From contig NZ_KI421500.1 of assembly GCF_000473145.1 (NCBI RefSeq), positions 1,947,725 to 2,011,724 of the forward strand: a stretch of 64,000 nucleotides of DNA, in the 5' to 3' direction. The position numbers and the translations under genes were made by a program. The DNA is from Leisingera daeponensis DSM 23529. GTDB lineage: Bacteria > Pseudomonadota > Alphaproteobacteria > Rhodobacterales > Rhodobacteraceae. The notes under the pieces are model-generated. The model made no database searches and was not told where the DNA came from. It saw only the letters and a program-made list of their open reading frames with translations. Positions 52,185 through 59,857 of this stretch are shown piece by piece (position 1 is the stretch's first letter; every line of letters begins with the position of its first letter).

Positions 52185-52679
52185 ATGAGCACACGCACAC
52201 CACCCCTTCCCGCAGGCACCCGCATCGGCCATGTCCACCTGAAGGTTTCGGACCTGGAGCGGGCGATCGGCTTTTACAGCGGCGTCCTGGGGTTTGAAGT
52301 GACCCAGCGTTTGGGCAGCTCCGCCGCCTTCCTGTCGGCGGGCGGCTATCACCACCACATCGGCCTGAATACCTGGCAGTCGCGCGGCGGTCCTGCCCCG
52401 GCGGCCAATGCGACCGGCCTCTACCACACCGCCATCCTGCTGCCGGACCGCAAGAGCCTGGCCGCGGTGCTGCTCCGGGTGCTGGACGCAGGCATTGCGC
52501 TGGAGGGCGCCGCCGATCACGGCGTGTCCGAGGCGATTTACCTGCGCGACCCGGACGGCAACGGGGTGGAGCTTTACCGCGACCGGGCGGAGGCGGAGTG
52601 GCCGCGAGCGGCGGACGGAAGCCTGGCGATGGGCACGGAGGCCCTGGACCTGCAGGCGTTGCTCGCAGAGGTTGAGTAG
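52185..52679 (+). CDS. VOC family (glyoxalase/dioxygenase-fold) protein
   Basis: The 164-residue protein starts with the glyoxalase-fold motif H-V-H-L-K-V-S-D-L-E-R-A-I-G-F-Y (16-31). It has H-H-H-I-G-L-N near 62, L-Y-H-T-A-I-L near 83 and R-D-P-D-G-N-G-V-E-L-Y near 125, giving His and Glu metal ligands. It resembles catechol 2,3-dioxygenase N-terminal parts. The start is 166 bases after the PaaA-like gene with GGAGG before it. The substrate is unknown. Confidence 0.88.
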   Translation: MSTRTPPLPAGTRIGHVHLKVSDLERAIGFYSGVLGFEVTQRLGSSAAFLSAGGYHHHIGLNTWQSRGGPAPAANATGLYHTAILLPDRKSLAAVLLRVLDAGIALEGAADHGVSEAIYLRDPDGNGVELYRDRAEAEWPRAADGSLAMGTEALDLQALLAEVE

Positions 52680-52736
52680 GTCAGCCCTGCTGCCCGAATG
52701 TTTCGCGCGCGAAACAATTGGTCAGCAGGACTGACC
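52679..52736. repeat. large nested inverted repeat
   Basis: An outer stem (GGTCAG.CCTGCTG at 52679-52692 with CAGCAGG.CTGACC at 52723-52736, one unpaired position) encloses a perfect 16-bp palindrome GTTTCGCGCGCGAAAC (52700-52715). It begins at the VOC stop codon. The structure could be a terminator without a T tract, an RNA structure or a protein-binding cruciform. Confidence 0.7.
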
Positions 52737-52841
52737 CAAAAGACGCAGCGTCAGAATGCGCCAATATTATCGCCAGCATACTGAAAAGAATAGGAAAAGC
52801 AGCGAAGCCGCCGCCGTCTCCGACGCCATCGGGGGCGATGT

Positions 52842-52855
52842 TAGGTCTGGACCTA
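52842..52855. promoter_or_regulatory. perfect palindrome upstream of the aminotransferase
   Basis: TAGGTC, TG, GACCTA forms a perfect dyad 46 bases before the class IV aminotransferase start. The position suits an operator. Confidence 0.4.
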
Positions 52856-52901
52856 TGACCTTTCCCTGCCTACCCTAGCGGCAAGCAAAGGGAGGGGAAA
52901 C

Positions 52902-53765
52902 ATGGCTGTAAGCGGCACAATCCGGACCTACTTCAACGGCAGCTGGCACGACGGCGACCTGCCGGTGATGCGGGCGGCGGACCATGCGATGTGGCTGGGC
53001 TCTTCGGTGTTCGACGGCGCGCGCTTCTTTGACGGGGTGACGCCGGACCTCGACCTGCACTGCGCCCGCACCAATGCCTCGGCGGAGGCGCTGCTGATGA
53101 CACCGACCCATTCGGCGGAGCAGATGACGGCGCTGATCCGCGAGGGGCTGGAGGGGTTTGCCCCCGGCGCTGCCGTCTATATCCGGCCGATGTACTGGGC
53201 CACCGACGGCGACGCGACGCTGATCGCACCGGACCCGGACAGCACCCGCTTTGCGGTCAGCCTGGAGGAAATCCCGATGGCGGCGCCTGAGGCCACCGCC
53301 ACGCTGACCCGCACCCGCTTCCGCCGTCCGGTGCTGGAAAACGCGGTGGTGAATGCCAAGGCCGGCTGCCTCTATCCCAACAACGCCCGGATGCTGCGCG
53401 AGGCGCGCAGCAAGGGATTCAGCAATGCGCTGGTGCTGGATGCCATGGGCAATGTGGCGGAAACCGCCACCACAAATGTCTTCATGGTGCGCGATGGAGA
53501 GGTCTTTACCCCGATCCCCAACGGCACCTTCCTGGCCGGCATCACCCGCGCCCGCCACATCAGCAACATGCGTGCCGATGGCATTGCCGTGCATGAATGC
53601 GTGCTGGGCTATCAGGACTTTGAGGAGGCCGACGAGGTCTTCCTGTCGGGTAACATGAGCAAGGTGACACCGGTCACCGCCTTCGACAGCCGCCAGTATC
53701 AAACCGGCCCCGTCGCCAAGCGGGTGCGCGAGATGTACTGGGACTGGGCCCGCAGCCGGACCTGA
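52902..53765 (+). CDS. class IV (branched-chain type) aminotransferase
   Basis: The 287-residue PLP fold-type IV enzyme has the N-terminal D-H-A-M-W-L-G-S-S-V-F-D-G region near 27, the PLP Lys in N-A-K-A-G-C-L-Y-P-N near 154, and E-T-A-T-T-N-V-F near 187. It resembles IlvE or D-amino-acid transaminases. AGGGAGGGG lies just before the start. It stands alone, with a palindrome upstream and a long palindromic block downstream. Confidence 0.9.
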   Translation: MAVSGTIRTYFNGSWHDGDLPVMRAADHAMWLGSSVFDGARFFDGVTPDLDLHCARTNASAEALLMTPTHSAEQMTALIREGLEGFAPGAAVYIRPMYWATDGDATLIAPDPDSTRFAVSLEEIPMAAPEATATLTRTRFRRPVLENAVVNAKAGCLYPNNARMLREARSKGFSNALVLDAMGNVAETATTNVFMVRDGEVFTPIPNGTFLAGITRARHISNMRADGIAVHECVLGYQDFEEADEVFLSGNMSKVTPVTAFDSRQYQTGPVAKRVREMYWDWARSRT

Positions 53766-54060
53766 CACCAGGCGCTGCGCCGGATGCGGAGGCTCCCGCC
53801 CGCTGCGGGCCTTTTGCAAAAGGCCGCTGCACGGTTGGGCATCGCACCGTGCCTGCGCACGGTGCCGCGCTGCGCCCTGCGCGGCGCCGGGCCCAAGGCC
53901 GTCAAGGGTCTGCCGGCGCAGCCGGGAGGCCCTGCGGGCGCGGGAGCGTTCCCTGCCCCGGCCTAGCGCCAGTTTTCTGAAACGGCTCAGCGGGTTTGGC
54001 TCTATTGCCTGATGCCCCCGCATGCGTCATGATCCGCGGTGGAACAACGAGAGAGCGAAA
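53766..54060. other. intergenic block of palindromes, no gene
   Basis: This region contains a perfect 18-bp palindrome GGCCTTTTGCAAAAGGCC (53808-53825), a perfect 9-bp stem GCACCGTGC/GCACGGTGC (53844-53865), and a family 2 repeat (53881-53948). Open frames here are shadows. The first structures may terminate the aminotransferase transcript. The UspA promoter must lie in the last 100 bases. Confidence 0.6.
53881..53948 (+). repeat. dispersed intergenic repeat, family 2, copy 1
   Basis: The block starts GCGGCGCCGGGCCCAAGGCC, contains GGCGCAGCCGG and ends CCTGCGGGCGCGGGAG. A related copy with the same order of blocks lies at 62003-62066. A shorter piece on the minus strand lies at 15914-15929. 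Confidence 0.75.
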
Positions 54061-54516
54061 ATGCGCAAATTCCTTGTGGTACTGGACGACAGCCGCGAAT
54101 GCCTGAACGCCATGCGGTTCGCCGCCATGCGCGCGGCGCATACCGGCGCCGGCGTCACCATCCTGTCGGTGATCCCGCCGGATGAGTTCAACCACTGGAT
54201 CGGCGTCGGCGAAGTGATGCGGGAAGAAGCCCGCGAACGGATCCATGCGCATTTCGAGGTCTTTGCCAAATGGATGCGCGACCGCCAGAACGTCGACCCG
54301 GAACTGGTGATCCGCGAGGGCGAACCGGTGCCGGAGATCCTCGACTTTATCGAGGGCGATCCGGAAATCGGCGTGCTGGTGCTGGGCGCCGGCACCGGCC
54401 GCAAGGGACCGGGCCCGCTGGTCACTCAGCTGACCAAGAACTCCGGCACCCTGCCGGTGCCGATCACCATCGTGCCCGGCGACCTCAGCAAAGAGAAGCT
54501 GGAAGCGATCACCTGA
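54061..54516 (+). CDS. universal stress protein (UspA family)
   Basis: The 151-residue protein has the UspA fold: an N-terminal F-L-V-V-L-D-D-S-R-E strand-helix and the nucleotide loop G-A-G-T-G-R-K-G-P-G-P-L near 115, close to the G-2x-G-9x-G-S/T pattern of ATP-binding members. GAGAGCGAAA precedes the ATG at 54061. It probably forms an operon with the DsbA-like gene 22 bases downstream. The stress signal is unknown. Confidence 0.88.
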   Translation: MRKFLVVLDDSRECLNAMRFAAMRAAHTGAGVTILSVIPPDEFNHWIGVGEVMREEARERIHAHFEVFAKWMRDRQNVDPELVIREGEPVPEILDFIEGDPEIGVLVLGAGTGRKGPGPLVTQLTKNSGTLPVPITIVPGDLSKEKLEAIT

Positions 54517-54538
54517 CCGGGGCGGCGGGGCGGCGGCG

Positions 54539-55138
54539 ATGCGCGGCAGACTGACATTCTGGTTCGAATTCGCCTCCACCTATTCCTATCTCAGCGCGAT
54601 GCGGATCGGCGAGATGGCCGCCGGCCGTTCTGTTGCCGTCACCTGGAAGCCGTTCCTGCTGGGGCCGGTGTTTGCCGCCCAGGGCTGGGACACCTCCCCG
54701 TTCAATATCTACCCCGCCAAGGGCCGCTACATGTGGCGCGACATGGAACGAATCTGCGCGGCGCGCGGGCTGCCCTTCCGGCGCCCCGATCCCTTCCCGC
54801 AAAACGGATTGAAGGCGGCGCGCCTGGCACTTGCCGCTGCGGAGCAGAACCGCATCGAAGCTTTCACGAAGACGGTGTTTCAGGCGCAGTTCGGCGATGG
54901 CGCGGATATCTCCAGCGACGCTGTCCTTCAGGGCTGCCTGCGCCGGGCGGGCCTTGACGAGGCGCTTATGCTGCGCGCCCGGGCGCCTGCCATCAAATCG
55001 GCGCTGCGGACGCAGACAGAAGAGGCGATTGCGGCTGGCATCTTCGGCGCCCCCAGCTTTATCAGCGGGGCGGAACTGTTCTGGGGCGATGACCGGCTGG
55101 AGCAGGCCCTGGAGCACGCTGCGGGCCACCAGATTTAG
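54539..55138 (+). CDS. 2-hydroxychromene-2-carboxylate isomerase-type DsbA-like protein
   Basis: The 199-residue protein has the F-W-F-E-F-A-S-T-Y-S-Y-L-S start of kappa-class GST/HCCA isomerases (Ser in place of the CxxC Cys), P-F-L-L-G-P-V near 38, and the G-I-F-G-A-P-S-F cis-proline loop near 168. It likely binds glutathione. Members act in naphthalene breakdown but many have other roles. It follows uspA with no strong binding site beyond GGCGG. Confidence 0.87.
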   Translation: MRGRLTFWFEFASTYSYLSAMRIGEMAAGRSVAVTWKPFLLGPVFAAQGWDTSPFNIYPAKGRYMWRDMERICAARGLPFRRPDPFPQNGLKAARLALAAAEQNRIEAFTKTVFQAQFGDGADISSDAVLQGCLRRAGLDEALMLRARAPAIKSALRTQTEEAIAAGIFGAPSFISGAELFWGDDRLEQALEHAAGHQI

Positions 55139-55207
55139 AATAGTTCCAAATCTTGACTTGGCGCGCTGCAAGGCGCATATCGGGAGCACGCTTAACGGAG
55201 ACCCGAC

Positions 55208-55774
55208 ATGTTCATTCAGACTGAATCCACGCCCAACCCGGCGACGCTGAAATTCCTGCCGGGCCAGACCGTTCTTGAGGCGGGCACCGCCGACTTCCCC
55301 AGCGCAGACGCCGCGGGCAAATCGCCGCTGGCCTCCCGCATCTTTGCGGTCGACGGCGTGACCGGCGTGTTCTTCGGCAATGATTTCGTGACCGTGACCA
55401 AGGCGGAGGGGATTGACTGGGACCACATCAAACCCGCCATCCTGGGCGCGGTGATGGAGCACTACCAGTCCGGCCAGCCGGTGATGGCGGACGGCTCTGC
55501 CGATCCGGCGTCGGGCCATGCTGAGCATTCCGGTGAAGACGCCGAAATCGTCAACCAGATCAAGGAGCTGCTGGACAGCCGCGTGCGCCCGGCAGTGGCG
55601 CAGGACGGCGGCGACATCACCTTCCACGGTTTTGACCGCGGCGTTGTCTACCTGCACATGCAAGGCGCCTGCGCGGGCTGCCCGTCTTCGACCCTGACCC
55701 TGAAGATGGGCATCGAGAACCTGCTGCGCCATTACATCCCGGAAGTCACCGAGGTGCGCCCGGTTGCCGTCTGA
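55208..55774 (+). CDS. NifU-family Fe-S scaffold/carrier (Nfu type)
   Basis: The 188-residue protein has an N-terminal Nfu domain (T-P-N-P-A-T-L-K-F near 9, G-V-T-G-V-F-F-G near 50) and a C-terminal NifU domain with the cluster-binding C-A-G-C-P-S-S near 157. It carries Fe-S clusters to target proteins. The start has GGAG six bases upstream. It is followed after 21 bases by tsaB. Confidence 0.93.
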   Translation: MFIQTESTPNPATLKFLPGQTVLEAGTADFPSADAAGKSPLASRIFAVDGVTGVFFGNDFVTVTKAEGIDWDHIKPAILGAVMEHYQSGQPVMADGSADPASGHAEHSGEDAEIVNQIKELLDSRVRPAVAQDGGDITFHGFDRGVVYLHMQGACAGCPSSTLTLKMGIENLLRHYIPEVTEVRPVAV

Positions 55775-55795
55775 CCGGCTGCGAAAGGACATCTG

Positions 55796-56392
55796 ATGGC
55801 GTCCGAACCACTGGTTCTGGGGTTTGACACATCGGCCGCGCATTGCGCGGCCGCTTTGCTGCGCGGGAACGCCGTGCTGGCGTCCCGGCTGGAAGAAATG
55901 ACCCGCGGCCAGGCCGAGCGGCTGATGCCGCTGCTGGAGGAGGTGCTGGCCGAGGGCGGCGCCAGTTGGAAAGACCTCGATGCCATCGGCGTTGGCGTCG
56001 GCCCCGGCAATTTTACCGGCATCCGCATCGCGGTCTCCGCGGCGCGCGGTCTTGCGCTGGGGCTGGAGGTTCCGGCCGTGGGCGTTGACGGGTTTGAGGC
56101 CCGCGCTGCCGAAGGCACCCTGCCCGCCGTGCCTGCGCCGCGCGATCAGGTCTATGCCGCCCTGCCCGGGGAAGCGCCGCGTCTGATGCCGCGCCAGGAG
56201 GCCGAGGATGACGCCCGCGGCGCCGGGCTGGCGTTCGCGCCCGAGGCAAGCCCGGCAGGCATTGCCGAAGCCATTGCGCGGATCGCGGCCGGGCGGTTCG
56301 GCACCGTGACCGGGGCGCCAGCGCCCTTGTATCTGCGCTCCGCCGATGCAGCACCGTCCAGCGATGTGCCGCCCGCGCTGATTGATGGCTGA
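55796..56392 (+). CDS. tsaB: tRNA threonylcarbamoyladenosine biosynthesis protein TsaB
   Basis: The 198-residue ASKHA-fold protein starts V-L-G-F-D-T-S-A-A-H and has M-P-L-L-E-E-V-L near 43 and G-V-G-V-G-P-G-N-F-T-G-I-R near 64, the TsaB signature. TsaB pairs with TsaD and TsaE to make t6A37 of tRNA. The stop overlaps the rimI start by eight bases. Confidence 0.94.
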   Translation: MASEPLVLGFDTSAAHCAAALLRGNAVLASRLEEMTRGQAERLMPLLEEVLAEGGASWKDLDAIGVGVGPGNFTGIRIAVSAARGLALGLEVPAVGVDGFEARAAEGTLPAVPAPRDQVYAALPGEAPRLMPRQEAEDDARGAGLAFAPEASPAGIAEAIARIAAGRFGTVTGAPAPLYLRSADAAPSSDVPPALIDG

Positions 56393-56810
56393 CCCGCTGA
56401 CCCCGGAAGCGATGGCCGCCACCCATGCCGCGGCCTTCACCCAGTCCCGGCCCTGGTCGGCGGCGGAGTTTGCCGCGCTGCTGGACAGCCCGCTGGTTTT
56501 TGCCGCAGGCAGCGCCCGCTGTTTTGCGCTGGTGCGGGTGATCGCGGATGAGGCGGAGCTGCTGACCATTGCCACCAGCCCCGGCCATCAGCGCCAGGGG
56601 CTGGCCCGCGCCTGCATGGCCGACTGGGAATCAGTGGCCCGCGCGCGGGGCGCGGCAGAGCTGTTCCTGGAAGTCGCCGCCGATAACGCCCCCGCGCAGG
56701 CGCTGTATCACGCCTGCGGATTCGCGGAATGCGGGCGCCGGGCCGGATATTACCGCCGGGAAGGGGCAAAACCGGCGGATGCAATCCTGATGAGAAAAGG
56801 TTTACGCTAG
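56385..56810 (+). CDS. rimI: ribosomal-protein-alanine N-acetyltransferase RimI-like
   Basis: The 141-residue GNAT protein has L-L-T-I-A-T-S-P-G-H-Q-R-Q-G-L-A-R near 59 (acetyl-CoA loop), L-E-V-A-A-D-N-A-P-A near 94, and A-L-Y-H-A-C-G-F near 104. Close linkage to tsaB is the usual setting of rimI, whose product acetylates the N-terminal Ala of ribosomal protein S18. The ATG at 56385 overlaps the tsaB end. Confidence 0.9.
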   Translation: MADPLTPEAMAATHAAAFTQSRPWSAAEFAALLDSPLVFAAGSARCFALVRVIADEAELLTIATSPGHQRQGLARACMADWESVARARGAAELFLEVAADNAPAQALYHACGFAECGRRAGYYRREGAKPADAILMRKGLR

Positions 56811-56837
56811 GCCAGTTGCGCGGATTTCGCACCATTT

Positions 56838-56880
56838 GGTCAAAAAGCGGTTGACCCTCTCCCTGCCCTGCAGGCTAAAT
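56838..56880 (+). promoter_or_regulatory. promoter with overlapping inverted repeat upstream of the BMP importer
   Basis: A -35 TTGACC (56851-56856) and a -10 CTAAAT (56875-56880) are 18 bases apart. The -35 is one arm of a perfect inverted repeat GGTCAA, seven bases, TTGACC (56838-56856). A repressor bound there would block the promoter. The transcript would start about 80 bases before the binding-protein gene. Confidence 0.55.
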
Positions 56881-56965
56881 TGCCGCACCCTCTTTGGCCT
56901 GAACGTGGCCGGGCAGCGGAAATGCCCCGCTGCATCCAACAATAATGACAGTGGGAGTTAACCTG

Positions 56966-57961
56966 ATGACCCTGATGAAATCGCTGATGGGCGCAGCCGC
57001 GTCGCTGGCCCTGACAGCAGGTGCCGCGCTGGCCGAGCCTGCGCTGATCTTCGACTTGGGCGGCAAGTTCGACAAGAGCTTCAACGAAGCCGCGCACAAC
57101 GGCGCCCAGCGCTGGGTCGAAGAGACCGGCGGCACCTACCGCGAGATCGAGCTGCAGTCCGAAGCCCAGCGCGAGCAGGCCCTGCGCCGCTTTGCCGAGG
57201 CCGGCGCCAACCCGATCGTGATGGTCGGCTTTGCCTTTGCCGACGCTTTGGGCCAGGTGGCCGCCGATTACCCGGACACCAAATTCACCATCATCGACAT
57301 GGTGGTTGAGGGCGACAATGTGCGCTCGGTCGTCTTCAACGAGCATGAAGGCTCCTATCTGGTCGGCATGATGGCGGCGATGGCGTCCAAGTCGAACACC
57401 GTCGGCTTTATCGGCGGCATGGACATTCCGCTGATCCGCAAGTTCGCCTGCGGCTATGCCGAGGGCGTGAAGGCTGCCAAGCCGGACGCCAAGGTGATCT
57501 CCAACATGACCGGCACCACCCCGGCAGCCTGGAACGACCCGGTGAAAGGGTCGGAGCTGACCAAGGCGCAGATCAGCCAGGGCGCTGACGTGGTCTATGC
57601 CGCGGCCGGCGGCACCGGCGTGGGCGTGCTGCAGACCGCCGCCGACGAAGGCATCCTGTCGATCGGCGTGGACAGCAATCAGAACCACCTGCACCCGGGC
57701 AAGGTGCTGACCTCGATGACCAAGAACGTCGGCAACGCCGTGTTTGAGGCCTTCTCGGACGGTGCCGAGATGGAAACCGGCTTCTCTGTGATGGGCCTGG
57801 CCAATGGCGGCGTCGGCTATGCCATGGACGAGCACAACGCCGAGCTGGTCAGCGCAGAGATGCAGGCCGCAGTGGACGACGCTGCTGCCAAGATCGCCTC
57901 GGGCGAGATCAAGGTGCATGACTACATGTCCGATGACAGCTGCCCGGCACTGAGCTTCTAA
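56966..57961 (+). CDS. BMP family ABC transporter substrate-binding protein
   Basis: The 331-residue protein has a signal peptide (A-A-S-L-A-L-T-A-G-A-A-L-A-E, cleavage near 24) and the BMP/PnrA fold: L-G-G-K-F-D-K-S-F-N-E near 31, F-N-E-H-E-G-S-Y-L-V-G near 123, G-F-I-G-G-M-D near 147. It has no lipobox Cys, so it is periplasmic rather than a lipoprotein. BMP proteins usually bind nucleosides. GGGAG precedes the ATG at 56966. Confidence 0.93.
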   Translation: MTLMKSLMGAAASLALTAGAALAEPALIFDLGGKFDKSFNEAAHNGAQRWVEETGGTYREIELQSEAQREQALRRFAEAGANPIVMVGFAFADALGQVAADYPDTKFTIIDMVVEGDNVRSVVFNEHEGSYLVGMMAAMASKSNTVGFIGGMDIPLIRKFACGYAEGVKAAKPDAKVISNMTGTTPAAWNDPVKGSELTKAQISQGADVVYAAAGGTGVGVLQTAADEGILSIGVDSNQNHLHPGKVLTSMTKNVGNAVFEAFSDGAEMETGFSVMGLANGGVGYAMDEHNAELVSAEMQAAVDDAAAKIASGEIKVHDYMSDDSCPALSF

Positions 57962-57977
57962 GAGAAAGCCCCAGGCC

Positions 57978-58331
57978 ATGACGGAGTCTATTCATATTCT
58001 GTTTGCAGCCTGGGGCGACCCAACCCCCGAAGGCCGTGTTGCAAAGACCGACGCGGCGATCGGGCCCGGATTCTATTATTCCGATCCCAGCACCCCCGCC
58101 CCCATCGCGGGCCGCGGCGCCTATCTGGACCATATCGCGCAGTTCAGCGCGAAGATGCCGGGCGCAGAGGCCAAGGTCGTGGCCGTCTCGGAACACCACG
58201 GCCATGCGCGCGCCACGGTGGATTTCCTGAAGGACGGCACCCGCATGGTGCGCGGCCAGTATTTTGCCGATCTGCAAGACGGCAAAGTGGTGCGGCTGAT
58301 CGGATTTACAGGCATGGGAGAGCCCTCTTGA
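57978..58331 (+). CDS. NTF2-like/SnoaL-like protein inside the ABC importer operon
   Basis: The 117-residue protein has the alpha/beta-cone pattern of the NTF2-like superfamily: N-terminal helices, I-G-P-G-F-Y-Y-S-D-P near 28, Y-L-D-H-I-A-Q-F near 49, and V-R-G-Q-Y-F-A-D-L-Q-D-G-K-V near 90. Its stop overlaps the TTG start of the ATPase gene by four bases. Such a protein is not a usual part of BMP transporters. It may act on the imported compound. No catalytic residues can be assigned with confidence. Confidence 0.8.
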   Translation: MTESIHILFAAWGDPTPEGRVAKTDAAIGPGFYYSDPSTPAPIAGRGAYLDHIAQFSAKMPGAEAKVVAVSEHHGHARATVDFLKDGTRMVRGQYFADLQDGKVVRLIGFTGMGEPS

Positions 58332-59857
58332 CCGCCCCCGCCATCGAACTCAAAGGCATTTCCAAGGCCTTTGGCCCCGTCCAGGCAAACAAGGACATTT
58401 CCATCCGCGTCGCCCCCGGCACCATTCACGGTATCATCGGTGAAAACGGTGCGGGCAAGTCGACGCTGATGTCGATCCTCTACGGCTTTTACAAGGCCGA
58501 CAAAGGGGAGGTTTTCATCAACGGCAAGAAGACCGAGATCCCCGACAGCCAGGCGGCGATTGCCGCGGGCATCGGCATGGTGTTTCAGCATTTCAAACTG
58601 GTGGAGAATTTCACCGTGCTGGAAAACATCGTGCTGGGGGCCGAGGACAGCGGCATGCTGATGCCCTCGCTGCGCCGCGCCCGCAAGGAGCTGAAGGCGC
58701 TGGAGGAGGAATACGAGCTGTACGTGGACCCCGATGCCCGCATCGACGAAATCGGCGTCGGCGCGCAGCAGCGGGTGGAGATCCTCAAGGCGCTTTACCG
58801 CAAGGCGGAGATCCTGATCCTGGACGAGCCGACAGGCGTGCTGACGCCGTCCGAAGCCGACCAGCTGTTCCGCATCCTCGACCGGCTGCGCGCCGAAGGG
58901 AAGACCATCATCCTGATCACCCACAAGCTGCGGGAGGTGATGGAGTACACCGACACCGTTTCGGTGATGCGGCGCGGCCAGATGACCGCGACCGTCAAGA
59001 CCGCCGAAACCAGCCCCGAGCACCTGGCCGAGCTGATGGTGGGCCGCAAAGTGCTGCTGCGCGTCGACAAGGTGCCTGCGCAGCCCGGCGCCCCGATCCT
59101 GGAGATCGAGAACCTGCGGGTGGTGGATGAGGCCGGCGTCGAGCGGCTCAAAGGCATCAACCTGACGGTGCGCGCGGGCGAGATCGTCGGCATTGCCGGG
59201 GTGGCCGGCAACGGCCAGTCGGAACTGCTGGAAGTTCTGGGCGGCATGCGTCCGGGCACTGGCAGCATCAAGCTGCACGGCACCCCGCTGCCGCTCAGCG
59301 GCCCGGGATCGGATGCCAAGGCGCGCCGCGGCGCCGGTATCGGCCATGTGCCGGAGGACCGCCAGCGCGAGGGCCTGATCATGGACTTCCACGCCTGGGA
59401 AAACGTGGCCTTCGGCTATCACCGCGATGCCGCCTACCAGAACGGCGTGCTGATGAACAACGCCGCCCTGCAGGCCGATACCGAGGCCAAGATGGAGAAA
59501 TTCGACGTGCGCCCGCCGGATCCCTGGCTGGCGGCCAAGAATTTCTCCGGCGGCAACCAGCAGAAGATCGTGGTGGCGCGCGAGATCGAGCGCAACCCTG
59601 AGCTGCTGCTGGTCGGCCAGCCGACCCGCGGCGTCGACATCGGCGCCATCGAATTCATTCACCAGCAAATTGTCGCGCTGCGCGACCAGGGCAAGGCGAT
59701 CCTGCTGGTCTCGGTCGAGCTGGAGGAGATCCTGTCGCTCTCCGACCGGGTTGCGGTGATGTTTGACGGCATGATCATGGGCGAACGCCCGGCGGATCAG
59801 ACCGATGAGAAAGAACTCGGCCTCCTGATGGCCGGTGTCGCGGGGGAGGCCGCGTAA
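58328..59857 (+). CDS. nucleoside-type ABC transporter ATP-binding protein (two NBDs)
   Basis: The 509-residue protein has two ATPase domains. The first has Walker A G-E-N-G-A-G-K-S-T near 38, an unusual signature region V-G-A-Q-Q-R-V-E near 141 and D-E-P-T near 164. The second has a degenerate P-loop G-V-A-G-N-G-Q-S-E near 297, N-F-S-G-G-N-Q-Q-K near 405 and G-Q-P-T-R-G-V-D-I near 431, as in RbsA/BMP-type importers. The start is a TTG at 58328 with GGGAGAG upstream, overlapping the previous stop. Confidence 0.93.
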   Translation: MTAPAIELKGISKAFGPVQANKDISIRVAPGTIHGIIGENGAGKSTLMSILYGFYKADKGEVFINGKKTEIPDSQAAIAAGIGMVFQHFKLVENFTVLENIVLGAEDSGMLMPSLRRARKELKALEEEYELYVDPDARIDEIGVGAQQRVEILKALYRKAEILILDEPTGVLTPSEADQLFRILDRLRAEGKTIILITHKLREVMEYTDTVSVMRRGQMTATVKTAETSPEHLAELMVGRKVLLRVDKVPAQPGAPILEIENLRVVDEAGVERLKGINLTVRAGEIVGIAGVAGNGQSELLEVLGGMRPGTGSIKLHGTPLPLSGPGSDAKARRGAGIGHVPEDRQREGLIMDFHAWENVAFGYHRDAAYQNGVLMNNAALQADTEAKMEKFDVRPPDPWLAAKNFSGGNQQKIVVAREIERNPELLLVGQPTRGVDIGAIEFIHQQIVALRDQGKAILLVSVELEEILSLSDRVAVMFDGMIMGERPADQTDEKELGLLMAGVAGEAA

